The notes under the pieces were generated by a model that ran no database searches, had not been told where the DNA came from, and worked only from the letters and a program-made list of their open reading frames with translations. 64,000 nucleotides of DNA. Source: Paracoccus onchidii. GTDB lineage: Bacteria; Pseudomonadota; Alphaproteobacteria; Rhodobacterales; Rhodobacteraceae. The position numbers were made by a program, and so were the translations under genes. Positions 8,799 to 19,860 of this stretch are shown here, one piece after another (position 1 is the stretch's first letter; each line of letters opens with the position of its first letter). The stretch covers positions 62,001-126,000 of the forward strand of contig NZ_JAQBIE010000001.1 in NCBI RefSeq assembly GCF_028294535.1, written 5' to 3'.

Positions 8799-10679
8799 AT
8801 GGAAGACATGAAGAATTCTGACAACCCCGCCGACCCGTTCAAGAAGGCTCTGACCGAGGCCACCCGCGCGATGGCCGACGAGCGAGAGTTGAACGTGACC
8901 TTTAGCGCCGATCCTTCCGGGGTGGCGGGTGATACGATGCGGCTGCCCCAGGTCAGCCGCCGAATGTCGCGCGAGGAAATCCTGCTTGCACGTGGCACGG
9001 CCGATGCTTTTGCCATGCGATTGCGGCATCACGACACGGGCACGCACAACAAGTTTGCCCCCAGCGGTCCGATGGCGCGTGAATTGTATGAAGCCATGGA
9101 AACCGCGCGTTGCGAGGCGCTGGGCGCGCGCGACATGCCGGGCGCATTGTCGAATATCGATGCCAAGATCGGGGCGGATGCCGACAAGAAGGGTTATGGC
9201 CAAATCAACCAGCCCGCCGATGCGCCATTGTCGGTTGCGGCGGGTTACATTCTGCGTCAGGCAGCGACGGGGCGCGATTTGCCGCCTGCTGCGCAGAATG
9301 TCGCAGATCTCTGGCGTCCGTTCGTCGAACAGCAGGCCGGCGATGCGATCGCGGATGTGAACGCGGTATTGCACGATCAAGCGGCATTCGCCCGCCTGTC
9401 GCGGCGTGTCATAAGCGATCTGGGCTATGGCGATCAGCTGGGTGATGACCCTGACCAACCCGAAGATGACGAGGGCGACGAAAACGCCGAACAGGAAGAA
9501 GAGGCCGGCGACAACCAGTCGCGCGATCAGGATGACAGCGAGGAATCGGACGCTTCGGCCGAGCAATCGCAGGAACAGCAGCAGGATGAACGTCAGGCGC
9601 AGGTCAGCATGGATGACCAGTCCGATGATCAACTGGCGGATGAAGCGGAGATGCCCGAGGCTGAATCGCCGCCCGATCTGCCGCCTCCGGTCAGCGAGGC
9701 TTCGGCTGAATATACTGTCTATAGTCAGGAATGGGACGAAGAAATCCGGGCCGAAGACCTGGCCGACCCCGCCGAGCTTGAACGTCTGCGCGCCTATCTG
9801 GACAAGCAGCTGGAACCGTTGCGCGGGGCGGTCAGTCGTCTGGCCAATAAACTGCAGCGCCGATTGCAGGCACAGCAGAATCGCAGCTGGGAATTTGACA
9901 AGGAAGAAGGCGTCCTTGACGCAGGCCGTCTTGCGCGTGTGGTCGCGAACCCGACCACGCCGCTCAGCTTCAAGGTCGAGAAGGACACCGAATTCCGCGA
10001 CACGGTCGTGACGCTGCTGATCGACAATTCGGGGTCAATGCGGGGCAGGCCGATCTCCATTGCGGCAATCTGCGCGGATGTTCTGGCCCGCACGCTGGAA
10101 CGTTGCAGCGTCAAGGTCGAAATTCTGGGCTTTACCACCCGCGCGTGGAAGGGCGGACAGGCGCGCGAAGCGTGGCTTCAGGACGGTCGTCCGGCGCAAC
10201 CCGGTCGCCTGAATGATCTGCGCCACATCATCTACAAGCCCGCAGATGCCCCGTGGCGGCGGGTCCGACCGAATCTGGGTCTGATGATGAAGGAAGGTCT
10301 GCTCAAGGAAAATATCGACGGCGAGGCGCTGGAATGGGCGCATAAGCGCCTGTCCCGGCGCGCCGAAGCACGCAAGATCCTGATGGTGATTTCAGATGGT
10401 GCGCCCGTCGATGACTCCACGCTGTCGGTCAATCCGGCCAATTTCCTTGAAAAGCATCTGCGCGATGTCATCGCCATGGTCGAACGCAAGAAAGCGGTCG
10501 AGTTGCTGGCCATTGGTATCGGCCATGATGTGACGCGCTACTATGAACGCGCGGTCACGATCACCGACGCCGAGCAACTGGCCGGGGCGATTACCGAACA
10601 ATTGGCCGCATTGTTTGACAGCGATCCGCGCAAGCGCGCCCGCGTCATGGGAATGGCGGCTGCGCGTCGCGCTCTGTAA
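8799..10679 (+). CDS. cobT: Aerobic cobaltochelatase, CobT subunit
   Basis: 626 aa, partner of CobS in the cobalt insertion complex. An N-terminal domain is followed by a long Asp/Glu/Gln-rich linker (about 215-310). A C-terminal von Willebrand A domain carries the metal-ion-dependent adhesion motif DNSGS at about 409-413. The start could be ATG 8799 (MEDMKNSD) or ATG 8808 (MKNSDNP). Neither has a clear ribosome site and the first is given. This is CobT of the chelatase, not the phosphoribosyltransferase with the same name. Confidence 0.93.
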   Translation: MEDMKNSDNPADPFKKALTEATRAMADERELNVTFSADPSGVAGDTMRLPQVSRRMSREEILLARGTADAFAMRLRHHDTGTHNKFAPSGPMARELYEAMETARCEALGARDMPGALSNIDAKIGADADKKGYGQINQPADAPLSVAAGYILRQAATGRDLPPAAQNVADLWRPFVEQQAGDAIADVNAVLHDQAAFARLSRRVISDLGYGDQLGDDPDQPEDDEGDENAEQEEEAGDNQSRDQDDSEESDASAEQSQEQQQDERQAQVSMDDQSDDQLADEAEMPEAESPPDLPPPVSEASAEYTVYSQEWDEEIRAEDLADPAELERLRAYLDKQLEPLRGAVSRLANKLQRRLQAQQNRSWEFDKEEGVLDAGRLARVVANPTTPLSFKVEKDTEFRDTVVTLLIDNSGSMRGRPISIAAICADVLARTLERCSVKVEILGFTTRAWKGGQAREAWLQDGRPAQPGRLNDLRHIIYKPADAPWRRVRPNLGLMMKEGLLKENIDGEALEWAHKRLSRRAEARKILMVISDGAPVDDSTLSVNPANFLEKHLRDVIAMVERKKAVELLAIGIGHDVTRYYERAVTITDAEQLAGAITEQLAALFDSDPRKRARVMGMAAARRAL

Positions 10680-10696
10680 GAATCATGCCAATTCAG

Positions 10697-10718
10697 GCCG
10701 GGCGGCGATCCGCCCGGC
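10697..10718 (+). terminator. Hairpin after cobT
   Basis: A 9-base GC-rich stem GCCGGGCGG (10697-10705) / CCGCCCGGC (10710-10718) around a CGAT loop lies 18 bases after the cobT stop. There is no T-tract, so it is a weak or Rho-assisted terminator candidate. Confidence 0.45.
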
Positions 10719-10787
10719 ACGATGGCGCGGCGCAATGCGCATGACGCCGCGATTACGGGCCGGAAAACAGTAGTTTATTGGCAAAAA

Positions 10788-10863
<76 letters not shown>

Positions 10864-10875
10864 CCGGCCGCGCTT

Positions 10876-11481
10876 TTAGCCCGCGTGTCGGGGGGAATCC
10901 AGCCCTCTTGCGGCCTGATTGCAAGTTTTTCTCAGCACGCTGTGGCTCCGGTCGCGGATGGCGTGCACGACGCCCTGTTCGACTGGCAGGTCATTGATCC
11001 GCGTCGCTGGCCAATCCATCGCAATCACGCGCAGCATCCTGAGTGTGATGCCGTGGGTCACGATCAGCGCCGGTCCGGCCAGATCAGCCAGAAATTCCCG
11101 GCATCTGTCGTGTAACTGGCTGAAATGTTCGCCCGAAGGGGTCATGTCATACCAATCGATACCGCCCGATTCGAAGATCTTTGGATGGGATTTCTGCAAG
11201 TCGGACAGGCAATGCCCGGTGAAGTCCCCGACATCAATTTCGGCCAGCCGCGCGTCGATGCGAAAGCTGTTATCGCTAAAGGCGATCCGTGCTGTTTCCA
11301 TAGCACGCCCCTGTGGGCTGCTGAATCGATCGGCTTGTATCGGTGCAATGATCCGGGCGAGATCGGCGGCCTGTGATTTGCCCTGATCCGTCAGGTTAGA
11401 ATCCAGACGTCCTTGCAGGCGCCCCTGCAGGTTCCACATGGTCTGTCCATGTCGCATCAGGAAAATATCGGGACAGGTCAT
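10876..11481 (-). CDS. Histidine phosphatase family protein (GpmB/CobC-like)
   Basis: 201 aa. The catalytic phosphohistidine motif LMRHGQT is at residues 8-14, and the second histidine is in IVTHGITLRML near residue 145. The Glu of the core is in LAEIDVGDFTG. Members remove phosphate from small metabolites. Some act as alpha-ribazole-phosphatase in cobalamin synthesis, and the nearness of cobS/cobT makes that possible, but it lies on the opposite strand with a tRNA between. The substrate is unknown. Confidence 0.8.
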   Translation of the reverse strand: MTCPDIFLMRHGQTMWNLQGRLQGRLDSNLTDQGKSQAADLARIIAPIQADRFSSPQGRAMETARIAFSDNSFRIDARLAEIDVGDFTGHCLSDLQKSHPKIFESGGIDWYDMTPSGEHFSQLHDRCREFLADLAGPALIVTHGITLRMLRVIAMDWPATRINDLPVEQGVVHAIRDRSHSVLRKTCNQAARGLDSPRHAG

Positions 11482-11592
11482 GATCGCCTTGGGTTGCTTA
11501 TTGCCCGCCGGTTCTAGCCGATCCTGACAATGCCCGGAAAGCGCTGTGTCCGGATCCTTCGCAAAATCGGCGACAGACCGGGCACCAACGCG

Positions 11593-12564
11593 TCAGGACC
11601 AGTAGGAGGCGACCAGAAAGTCCCGCTTCGTCAATCCGGCATCCAGCAGATGCCGTCGCGCCGCGCGGGCAAGGTCAGCATGGGCGGCAAACCAGACGAA
11701 CTCGTCTTTTGCGAAATGGGCGTCGGACAATCGCCCGATCAGGTCGTCGGTGCACGACACGCGGGGATCACCCGACAATCCGGTCAGGTCATGCGGTGCA
11801 CAGGCGATATGTGCCGTCACGTCGCCGCGGCTCTCTGCAAGAATGCGGGTCATCGCGGGCAGGGCGGTTTGGTCTCCGAACAGATGCAGGCGGTCCCCGT
11901 CAGGGCATCCGCCGCCGCCCGGCCCCATGATGCCGACCGTCTCTCCGATTGGTTCTTTCAGAACCCAGTCCATGGTCGGGCTGTTGGCGTGCCGGAAAAT
12001 GTCGAATTCCACCCAATCCGGTCCCAAATCCGAAACCGTGAAGACCGGACGATGCAGCGCGTCTTCCCCGTCCGGCCAGCGGACCCGGCCCGAACTGGCC
12101 ACCCGCGGCCAAATCGGTTGGCGTCCCGGAGCCGGCAACAGCAGGCGAAAGTGATAACCGCCATGCGCGAAACGTGCCGCATCTGATCCGGTCAGGCGAA
12201 CACGTATGAAATTCCGGGAGATATGGCTGACATCCTGAACCCGCATCAGGGACAGGCCGGGCGCCAGTTCGCCGGTGTTTACATGATCCCATGTGATGTC
12301 CAGCCCGATTTCGGCGAACAGTTCCGAAGCATTGTCCCGGAGGTTGCCGATCAGCCTTTGTTCCGGCGCGGCAAGGTCAATGGTCATGCTGTCTGGCTGC
12401 GGTGTCAGGCGCAGCTCACAGCCCCAGACGCTTATTGACAGATAGTCGCCGGTCTCGGTCAGGGGCACGTCCCACGCCGCCGCGCGCGCCTTGAGTGCCG
12501 CCACCGCGGCGCCTGCCGGGCGGCATACGGTTCCAGTGCTGCGATAGGTCCGAAGATGTGACAT
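11593..12564 (-). CDS. Siderophore-interacting protein (NAD(P)H-dependent ferric-siderophore reductase)
   Basis: 323 aa. The N-terminus (1-90) resembles the DUF2218 domain often fused to these enzymes. An FAD-binding ferredoxin-reductase-like barrel follows (FIRVRLTG, then HFRLLLPAP and RPVFTVSDL), and the C-terminal SIP domain contains LHLFGDQTALPAMTRIL. It should release iron from imported siderophore by reduction in the cytoplasm. ATG 12564 was chosen over an upstream TTG because GGGCGGAC precedes it and the family begins near here. It is divergent from the receptor gene across 199 bases. Confidence 0.87.
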   Translation of the reverse strand: MSHLRTYRSTGTVCRPAGAAVAALKARAAAWDVPLTETGDYLSISVWGCELRLTPQPDSMTIDLAAPEQRLIGNLRDNASELFAEIGLDITWDHVNTGELAPGLSLMRVQDVSHISRNFIRVRLTGSDAARFAHGGYHFRLLLPAPGRQPIWPRVASSGRVRWPDGEDALHRPVFTVSDLGPDWVEFDIFRHANSPTMDWVLKEPIGETVGIMGPGGGGCPDGDRLHLFGDQTALPAMTRILAESRGDVTAHIACAPHDLTGLSGDPRVSCTDDLIGRLSDAHFAKDEFVWFAAHADLARAARRHLLDAGLTKRDFLVASYWS

Positions 12565-12763
12565 GTGTCCGCCCCGTCCGGTTGCATGATCGGCTGATAC
12601 CAAAGTTTTTTACTTGGTTAATTGACATATCCGACTATTTCAATCAGTTCCTAGCCGCAATTTTGCGTGTGCCTGTCCCGGGCCCGCCGAGCGCCCCCCC
12701 GGCCACCACGATCCTTGCCGGTCTGCCGGGTAGGCACGAAGATAGGAAAGGTCGAAACCGACA
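12565..12763. promoter_or_regulatory. Divergent iron-uptake promoter region
   Basis: This intergenic region separates the reductase gene (minus) and the receptor gene (plus). Bases 12603-12655 are AT-rich against a GC-rich background and contain a -35-like TTGACA near 12621. I looked for a Fur, RirA or Irr box and could not assign one with confidence. Iron control is inferred from gene content. Confidence 0.4.
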
Positions 12764-14821
12764 ATGAAACGCCCTCTGATCGCCTGCCTCTTGACCCAGG
12801 CTGCAATCTTGCCCGCCGCTGCGCAGGAAACCAGTTTTGTGCTGCCCGAAATCACACTGGAAGCCGAAAGCAATACAACACTTGTTCAGGACGGGTATGT
12901 GGCCCAGTCCAGCCGCGAGGCGACCAAGCTGGACACACCGATCGGGCGTATCCCGCAAGCTGTCTCGATCATCACCCAGGATCAGGTCGAAGATCAGGCC
13001 CCGCGGACACTGAACGAGGCCCTGGGATACACATCCGGGGCCAATCCGAACAATTTCGGTTTTGACACCCGCTTTGATGCGTTTTTCCTGCGTGGATTTC
13101 CGGCCTATTACAATGGCTTTTTCCGGGATGGCCTGCGCCAGTACAACGCGCCGACCGCATGGTTCAAGACCGAGCCATACGGGCTGGAAGGGATTGCGGT
13201 TCTGAAAGGGCCGAACTCTTCCCTCTATGGTGTCAGCGGTCCGGGCGGCATCGTGAATCTGGTGACCAAGCGCCCCAAGGATGAGCCATATCACGAAATT
13301 CAGGCGACAACCGGCGACAATGACCGCGCCCAGATCGCGGCCGATATTTCGGGGCCGTTGGGTGAAGGCAGCGATTTCAGCTATCGCCTGACCGGGCTGG
13401 TCCGTGATTCCAATACCGATCTGGCAGGATACAAGGATGACAAGACCTATATCGCCCCGGCTTTGTCCTGGGATAACGGTCAAACCCGTTTTACCGTTCT
13501 GGGTGAATGGTCCAAATCCCTGACAGGAGGCACGGCGGCCTTTTACAACCCTGCTTACGGCGAGGTCTCGGATCTGTATGAAGGCGATCCGGACTATAAT
13601 GATTTCGACCAGACGCAGTGGCGGCTGGGATATGAGGTCGAGCATGACCTGACCGACAACCTGACCTTTCGTCAGTCGTTCCGCGCGGCGCATGTCGATA
13701 TAGACCTTGAATATAGCGGGCATTATCCGGTCGGCGCGGATCTGGCGCGATATTGGGGGCATTACCTCGAAGAACTGGACACACAGACAGTGGACACGGG
13801 GTTGCGCTGGAATGTCTCGACCGGAAATGTCGATCACGAGATCCTGGCCGGTATCGATGTGACCCATTCCGATTACGACAGCAACAGCCTGGTCGGTTAT
13901 GTTTCGGCGGCCGATACCGCAGCGCAGGATGTGCCCTTTGCCGGTGCGCAAGATACCGATCAGACCGGCATCTACCTGCATGACCAGATGAGCTGGGGAA
14001 ACTGGCAGGTCTTTGCCAGCGCGCGCTGGGATCAGGTTGATACCAGTTCGAAGGCGGCGGACGGGACGCTCAGCAGCCAATCCGATGATGGCCGTTCGGG
14101 ACGTCTGGCGGTCAGCTATGACTGGTCGAACGGAGTCATGGCCTATGCCAGCCTGTCGACTTCGTTCTCGCCCAATCTTGGCTTTGTCTATGACGGCGCA
14201 ACCGATACAACCGGAAGTCCCGCCGATCCGACCCAATCGACGCAACGCGAAATCGGGATGAAATATGCACCCCAGGGCACGAACCTTCTGCTGTCGGCGG
14301 CGTTGTTTGACATCGATCAGCGCGACGGCGTGGTTCTGGATGCGTCGACCGGCATCAACCGCCAGCGCCAGCTGGACCTGAACAGCCGCGGACTGGAACT
14401 TGAAGCGCAGGCCAACTGGGACAATGGTTGGGGGCTGATCGCCAGCTATGCCCATCAGCGGGTCGAGATCGAAAAGGGCGCAACCGGAACCGAAGGTAAC
14501 GAGTTGTCCGCCACCCCCAATGACACCCTGTCGCTTTGGGCCAAATACGATGTTCAGGCCGGCCCGTTGCAAGGCGTCGGGTTGGGCGCGGGCCTGCGCT
14601 ATGTCGGCGAAAGCTATGGAGATGACACCAACACCATCACAAACGATGCGCGCACCTTTGTAGATCTGGGGGTCAGCTATGATGTGCCGCAGGTTCCCGG
14701 CGTGCGGATGCAGTTGAACGTCAAGAACGTCTTCAATCAGGAAAAGCAGACCTGCACCGCAGGATATTGCTACCGTGATGAGGGCCGCACCTGGACCGCA
14801 AGCGTCAGCCGGCGCTTCTGA
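12764..14821 (+). CDS. TonB-dependent ferric-siderophore receptor
   Basis: 685 aa outer-membrane receptor. It has a signal peptide (1-20), a short TonB-box region, a plug domain (about 55-160, with [18 protein letters not shown] and [17 protein letters not shown]) and a 22-strand barrel ending in an aromatic C-terminus SVSRRF, required for barrel assembly. Length and plug signatures match hydroxamate-type receptors of the FhuA/RhtA group. Directly downstream, after two bases, is an RhtX/FptX-type permease, and upstream is a divergent reductase. Together they form a complete uptake route without any siderophore synthesis gene in view, so it probably takes up a siderophore made elsewhere. Confidence 0.92.
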   Translation: MKRPLIACLLTQAAILPAAAQETSFVLPEITLEAESNTTLVQDGYVAQSSREATKLDTPIGRIPQAVSIITQDQVEDQAPRTLNEALGYTSGANPNNFGFDTRFDAFFLRGFPAYYNGFFRDGLRQYNAPTAWFKTEPYGLEGIAVLKGPNSSLYGVSGPGGIVNLVTKRPKDEPYHEIQATTGDNDRAQIAADISGPLGEGSDFSYRLTGLVRDSNTDLAGYKDDKTYIAPALSWDNGQTRFTVLGEWSKSLTGGTAAFYNPAYGEVSDLYEGDPDYNDFDQTQWRLGYEVEHDLTDNLTFRQSFRAAHVDIDLEYSGHYPVGADLARYWGHYLEELDTQTVDTGLRWNVSTGNVDHEILAGIDVTHSDYDSNSLVGYVSAADTAAQDVPFAGAQDTDQTGIYLHDQMSWGNWQVFASARWDQVDTSSKAADGTLSSQSDDGRSGRLAVSYDWSNGVMAYASLSTSFSPNLGFVYDGATDTTGSPADPTQSTQREIGMKYAPQGTNLLLSAALFDIDQRDGVVLDASTGINRQRQLDLNSRGLELEAQANWDNGWGLIASYAHQRVEIEKGATGTEGNELSATPNDTLSLWAKYDVQAGPLQGVGLGAGLRYVGESYGDDTNTITNDARTFVDLGVSYDVPQVPGVRMQLNVKNVFNQEKQTCTAGYCYRDEGRTWTASVSRRF

Positions 14822-14823
14822 GC

Positions 14824-16071
14824 ATGCGCACGGGGCCGTCAAAGGGGTCATTCGCGATCCTGTCCGGGCTATGGGCTGCCTATGTGGCGCAAAGCGTCAT
14901 TGGCGGCCTGACATGGGGCGGTTTGCCCGCCGTCCTGCGCGATCAGGGATTGCCGTTGGATCATATCGGGCTGTTGTCCTTGCTGATCGCCCCGTGGGCG
15001 CTGAAATTCTTGTGGGCCCCGCAGGTCGAACGTTGGCGTCTGACGCCCGGCGCTGCGCCGCGCAGCGCGGTCATCGTGCTGATCGCGGGCGCAGTTTCGG
15101 TGGCCGGACTGGCATTGACGGCGATGTTGGGGTTGAACCCGCTGCTTCCCGCACTTGCCTGTCTGATGCTGGTCGCGATTGCGACATCCACGGCGGATAT
15201 TGCCGTGGATGGGCATGCGGTTGGCGTTCTGTCGCGCGCACAGCTTGGCTGGGGAAATGCGGCACAGGTCGGGGGTGCCTATGTCGGCTCGGCGATTGGG
15301 GGCGGTTTGCTTCTGGTGCTGGTCTCGGCAATGGGGTGGCGATTGGCGGTCTTGACGCTGGCGATCTTGGTTGCAGGGCTGCTTGGCTGGTTTGCGTGGT
15401 CTGCGCGCAGTGCGGACAGGGTTGCCGAAACCGCGCCTGAACCCAGCCTGCACAAGGCACTTGCGCGCCGGGACATCAGGCGCGGCATGGTCCTGACCGC
15501 AGCCTTTGTGATTGCGCAGAAATCCGCCCTGGGAATGTTGGGACCATTTCTGATCGACCTGGGGTTGCCTTTGGGCGTCGTGGGCTTGCTGAATGGTTTT
15601 GGTAGCCTGGTGTTAGGCCTGGTCGGGGCCGTTGCCGGAGGGATTTGCGTGCGCCGTTTCGGGATCGCGACGACGATGGTGCTTGCGCTTGGATTGCAGG
15701 CAGTGCTGATGGCCACCCTGGCATGTGGGGCAATGGGCATGGCGATGCCGCAGCCGGTGTTGATCGGCACGGCGCTTGGCGCGGGATCCGCGCTGCTGGC
15801 ATTCGGGTTCACCGCACTTTATGCCCAGTTCATGCGTTGGTCCGACGCGTCGCAGGGCGGCGTGGATTTCACCCTGTTCCAATGTCTGGATGGCGGGCTG
15901 AGCATGGTGCTGGGCATGGCGGCCGGAGCCATCGCGCAATGGGCAGGGTTTGGCACTTTCTTTGCCATCTGCGCGGGATTGGCACTGTTGGTGGGGATGG
16001 CGGTCCTGTTTTGTCTGGTCCTCAATGCAGGCGGGGGGCACCGAGAGGCAAAGGGCCGTGTCGTGCCTTGA
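14824..16071 (+). CDS. RhtX/FptX-type siderophore permease (MFS)
   Basis: 415 aa, about 12 membrane helices. The N-terminus ([21 protein letters not shown], then [14 protein letters not shown]) is characteristic of the single-protein siderophore permeases RhtX (rhizobactin 1021) and FptX (pyochelin), which replace an ABC importer at the inner membrane. The start is two bases after the receptor stop, so both are one transcript. The short tail ([13 protein letters not shown]) is hydrophilic. Confidence 0.88.
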   Translation: MRTGPSKGSFAILSGLWAAYVAQSVIGGLTWGGLPAVLRDQGLPLDHIGLLSLLIAPWALKFLWAPQVERWRLTPGAAPRSAVIVLIAGAVSVAGLALTAMLGLNPLLPALACLMLVAIATSTADIAVDGHAVGVLSRAQLGWGNAAQVGGAYVGSAIGGGLLLVLVSAMGWRLAVLTLAILVAGLLGWFAWSARSADRVAETAPEPSLHKALARRDIRRGMVLTAAFVIAQKSALGMLGPFLIDLGLPLGVVGLLNGFGSLVLGLVGAVAGGICVRRFGIATTMVLALGLQAVLMATLACGAMGMAMPQPVLIGTALGAGSALLAFGFTALYAQFMRWSDASQGGVDFTLFQCLDGGLSMVLGMAAGAIAQWAGFGTFFAICAGLALLVGMAVLFCLVLNAGGGHREAKGRVVP

Positions 16072-16191
16072 CCCTGACCCTCGGCTTTAGTATCAGCGCG
16101 CGGTGCCCGTTCCGGGTGCACTGATTCAACCAAGAAATGCCGCGTCCGTCCTGTATCGCTTCGGGGATGTGTCCGGCCAAGGAGAAGCGAT

Positions 16192-16668
16192 ATGAAACTG
16201 CATGAAATCCGCGACAATGAAGGCGCGAACCGGACGAAGAAACGCGTTGCCCGTGGTCCCGGTTCGGGCAAGGGTAAGACCGCTGGCCGTGGTATCAAGG
16301 GTCAGAAGTCGCGTTCGGGTGTTGCGCTGAACGGTTACGAAGGCGGCCAGATGCCGCTGTATCGCCGCCTGCCCAAGCGCGGCTTTACCGCACCGAACGC
16401 CAAGAAATTCGCCGTCGTCAACCTCGGTCAGCTGCAGTCGTTCATCGACGCGGGCAAGCTGGACGCCAAAGCTGACGTCACCGAAGACGCGCTGGTCGCA
16501 TCGGGCGTTGTGCGCCGCAAGCTGGATGGCATCCGCCTGCTGGGCAAGGGTGAGCTGAAGGCAAAGCTGAACATCGCCGTCACCGGCGCATCGACATCGG
16601 CGGTCGAAGCCGTCGAGAAAGCAGGTGGCAAGGTCACTCTGCCCGCCAAGACCGAGGCGGCGGAATAA
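16192..16668 (+). CDS. rplO: 50S ribosomal protein L15
   Basis: 158 aa. The N-terminal signature [20 protein letters not shown] and the glycine/lysine-rich [20 protein letters not shown] stretch identify L15. AAGGAGA precedes the ATG. In most bacteria rplO follows rpsE-rpmD in the spc operon. Here the siderophore permease lies 120 bases upstream instead, so rplO must have its own promoter or be read from upstream genes. Confidence 0.97.
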   Translation: MKLHEIRDNEGANRTKKRVARGPGSGKGKTAGRGIKGQKSRSGVALNGYEGGQMPLYRRLPKRGFTAPNAKKFAVVNLGQLQSFIDAGKLDAKADVTEDALVASGVVRRKLDGIRLLGKGELKAKLNIAVTGASTSAVEAVEKAGGKVTLPAKTEAAE

Positions 16669-16677
16669 GCTGTTGAA

Positions 16678-16695
16678 TGGGGCCGCTTGGCCCCA
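16678..16695 (+). repeat. Hairpin after rplO
   Basis: Perfect stem TGGGGCC / GGCCCCA (7 bases each) around a GCTT loop, ten bases after the rplO stop. It has no T-tract and is a possible processing or attenuation element. Confidence 0.4.
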
Positions 16696-16718
16696 TAGAT
16701 AGCAAACAGGTTTTCCTG

Positions 16719-16752
16719 GCGCCGCCGGTCCCCGGAAACGGGTCGGCGGCGC
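16719..16752 (+). promoter_or_regulatory. Long GC hairpin in the secY leader
   Basis: GCGCCGCCG (16719-16727) pairs perfectly with CGGCGGCGC (16744-16752). The loop can pair further (CCCC...GGG). It ends 24 bases before the secY ATG and lacks a T-tract. It may damp read-through or translation of secY relative to the ribosomal protein genes. Confidence 0.4.
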
Positions 16753-16776
16753 TGTCATGACACGGGACGGATACAC

Positions 16777-18147
<1,371 letters not shown>

Positions 18148-18186
18148 GATCAACGGCGGTGAAATGCCGCCGAAGGGGACAGAGAT

Positions 18187-18771
18187 ATGACCATCAATAT
18201 TATTCTTCTGGGGCCTCCCGGCGCCGGCAAGGGCACTCAGGCCGGAAATCTTGTTCGGGATCGCGGCATGGTGCAGCTGTCGACCGGAGACATGCTGCGG
18301 GCCGCCCGCAGCTCGGGCACGGAAATGGGCAATCGCGTTGCCGAGGTCATGGATCGCGGCGAGCTGGTTACCGATGAGATCGTGATCGGCCTGATCCGTG
18401 AAAAGCTGGAAGAGGGCGGAAACGGCTTTATCTTTGACGGCTTTCCACGCACGCTTGCGCAGGCCGATGCGCTAGGCGATCTGCTGGCCGAGATGGACAT
18501 GAAGCTGGACGCGGTGATCGAACTGAAGGTCGATGATGAGGCGCTGGTGGCGCGCATCGTCAAGCGTGCCGAAGATTCGCGTGCGGCCGGCCAGCCGGTG
18601 CGCAAGGACGACACCCCCGAGGTGTTCGCCGATCGTCTGCGCGAGTACTATAAAAAGACCGCGCCGCTGCTTGGCTATTATCATGCCAAGGGCGAGTTGC
18701 GTCAGGTTGATGGCATGGCTTCGATGGACGAGGTCGCGGCACAGATCGACAAGGTACTGTCCGACGCCTGA
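18187..18771 (+). CDS. adk: Adenylate kinase
   Basis: 194 aa short-type adenylate kinase, interconverting ATP + AMP and 2 ADP. P-loop [10 protein letters not shown] is at about 8-17, the AMP-binding part STGDMLRAA follows, then [16 protein letters not shown] and a short lid lacking the zinc/long-lid insertion. It starts after AAGGGGACAG and is co-directional with secY 39 bases upstream. Confidence 0.97.
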   Translation: MTINIILLGPPGAGKGTQAGNLVRDRGMVQLSTGDMLRAARSSGTEMGNRVAEVMDRGELVTDEIVIGLIREKLEEGGNGFIFDGFPRTLAQADALGDLLAEMDMKLDAVIELKVDDEALVARIVKRAEDSRAAGQPVRKDDTPEVFADRLREYYKKTAPLLGYYHAKGELRQVDGMASMDEVAAQIDKVLSDA

Positions 18772-18807
18772 CGACCCGGTGAATCCGCATTTGTCAACAG
18801 AATTTAA

Positions 18808-18840
18808 CCCACACCCTTGACGGGGTGTGGGTCTGCCTTT
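18808..18840 (+). terminator. Terminator-like hairpin after adk
   Basis: CCCACACCC (18808-18816) and GGGTGTGGG (18823-18831) form a 9-base stem with a small loop, followed by TCTGCCTTT. It probably reduces read-through from adk into the alpha operon. Confidence 0.6.
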
Positions 18841-18894
18841 AGATCACAATTTCTCGAAAGAGAATCGCCCGTGAGTACGGGTGAGGCATAGACT

Positions 18895-18919
18895 GGCCCG
18901 AAGGCATGGCTTTCGGGCC
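18895..18919 (+). promoter_or_regulatory. Hairpin in the rpsM leader
   Basis: GGCCCGAA (18895-18902) / TTCGGGCC (18912-18919) forms a perfect stem 56 bases before rpsM. It may be a leader structure for ribosomal-protein autoregulation or simply a second terminator arm, with a TTATG run after it. Confidence 0.4.
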
Positions 18920-18975
18920 TTATGTTGTGAAAAAAGGTTCCGGGGTTACGGAACCGCAACCGAAAAGGAAAACGC

Positions 18976-19344
18976 GTGGCTCGTATTGCTGGCGTCAACA
19001 TTCCGACGGGGAAACGTGTCCCCATCGCACTGACCTATATCCATGGTATCGGCTCGATGTATGCCGATCAGATCTGTGAATCTGTCGGCATCGACCGCAC
19101 GCGTCGCGTGAATGAACTGTCCGACGCGGAAGTTCTGCAGATCCGTGAATACATCGACGCGAATCTGACCGTCGAAGGCGACCTTCGCCGCGAAGTTCAG
19201 ATGAACGTCAAGCGCCTGATGGATCTGGGTTCCTATCGCGGTCTGCGTCACCGCCGCGGCCTTCCGGTCCGTGGTCAGCGCACCCATACCAATGCCCGTA
19301 CCCGCAAGGGCCCGGCGAAGCCCATCGCCGGCAAGAAGAAGTAA
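18976..19344 (+). CDS. rpsM: 30S ribosomal protein S13
   Basis: 122 aa. It begins [19 protein letters not shown] and ends with the basic tail containing [19 protein letters not shown], both diagnostic of S13 in the 30S head. The GTG at 18976 is the start codon. It is the first gene of the alpha operon and is followed by rpsK after 12 bases. Confidence 0.97.
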   Translation: MARIAGVNIPTGKRVPIALTYIHGIGSMYADQICESVGIDRTRRVNELSDAEVLQIREYIDANLTVEGDLRREVQMNVKRLMDLGSYRGLRHRRGLPVRGQRTHTNARTRKGPAKPIAGKKK

Positions 19345-19356
19345 GGGGGAACGGAT

Positions 19357-19746
19357 ATGGCACGCGATAAGACTCGTATGAAGCGCAAAGAGCGCAAGAA
19401 CATCGCCACCGGTGTTGCTCATGTGAACTCCAGCTTCAACAACACCAAGATCCTGATCTCGGACGTTCAGGGCAATGCAATCTCGTGGTCGTCGGCCGGC
19501 ACGATGGGCTTCAAGGGTTCGCGCAAATCGACCCCTTACGCCGCTCAGATGGCTGCCGAAGACGCAGGTCGCAAGGCGCAGGAACACGGCGTGAAAACGT
19601 TGGAAGTCGAAGTTCAGGGCCCGGGCTCGGGCCGTGAATCGGCGCTGCGCGCGCTGGCTGCTGTCGGCTTCAACATCACGGCGATCCGTGACGTGACGCC
19701 GATCGCGCATAACGGCTGCCGCCCGCCAAAGCGCCGCCGCGTCTGA
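19357..19746 (+). CDS. rpsK: 30S ribosomal protein S11
   Basis: 129 aa. The conserved [20 protein letters not shown] and the C-terminal [19 protein letters not shown] are S11 hallmarks on the 30S platform. It is read with rpsM (12-base gap) and precedes rpoA. Confidence 0.97.
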   Translation: MARDKTRMKRKERKNIATGVAHVNSSFNNTKILISDVQGNAISWSSAGTMGFKGSRKSTPYAAQMAAEDAGRKAQEHGVKTLEVEVQGPGSGRESALRALAAVGFNITAIRDVTPIAHNGCRPPKRRRV

Positions 19747-19763
19747 TCCTGGATCATCAACGA

Positions 19764-19791
19764 CCGGGCCGCGTGGTTTCGCGCGGCCCGG
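19764..19791 (+). promoter_or_regulatory. Hairpin between rpsK and rpoA
   Basis: A perfect 10-base GC stem CCGGGCCGCG (19764-19773) / CGCGGCCCGG (19782-19791) with an 8-base loop. It has no T-tract. It may tune rpoA expression relative to the ribosomal genes. Confidence 0.45.
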
Positions 19792-19860
19792 ACTGTCGCA
19801 TTTAACCTCGGGCGTTTCCGGTCTTGGTCATGAGCCGGGAACAAGTATGGAGGAAAATCC

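Noticed and set aside
12565-12763. Fur, RirA or Irr box in the siderophore promoter
   Set aside because: AT-rich sequence is present, but no site matched a consensus well enough to name the regulator.
12644-14851. A 735-codon open frame on the strand opposite the TonB receptor gene
   Set aside because: It mirrors the codon phase of a clear receptor gene in GC-rich DNA, has no ribosome site and gives no recognisable protein. It is a shadow frame.
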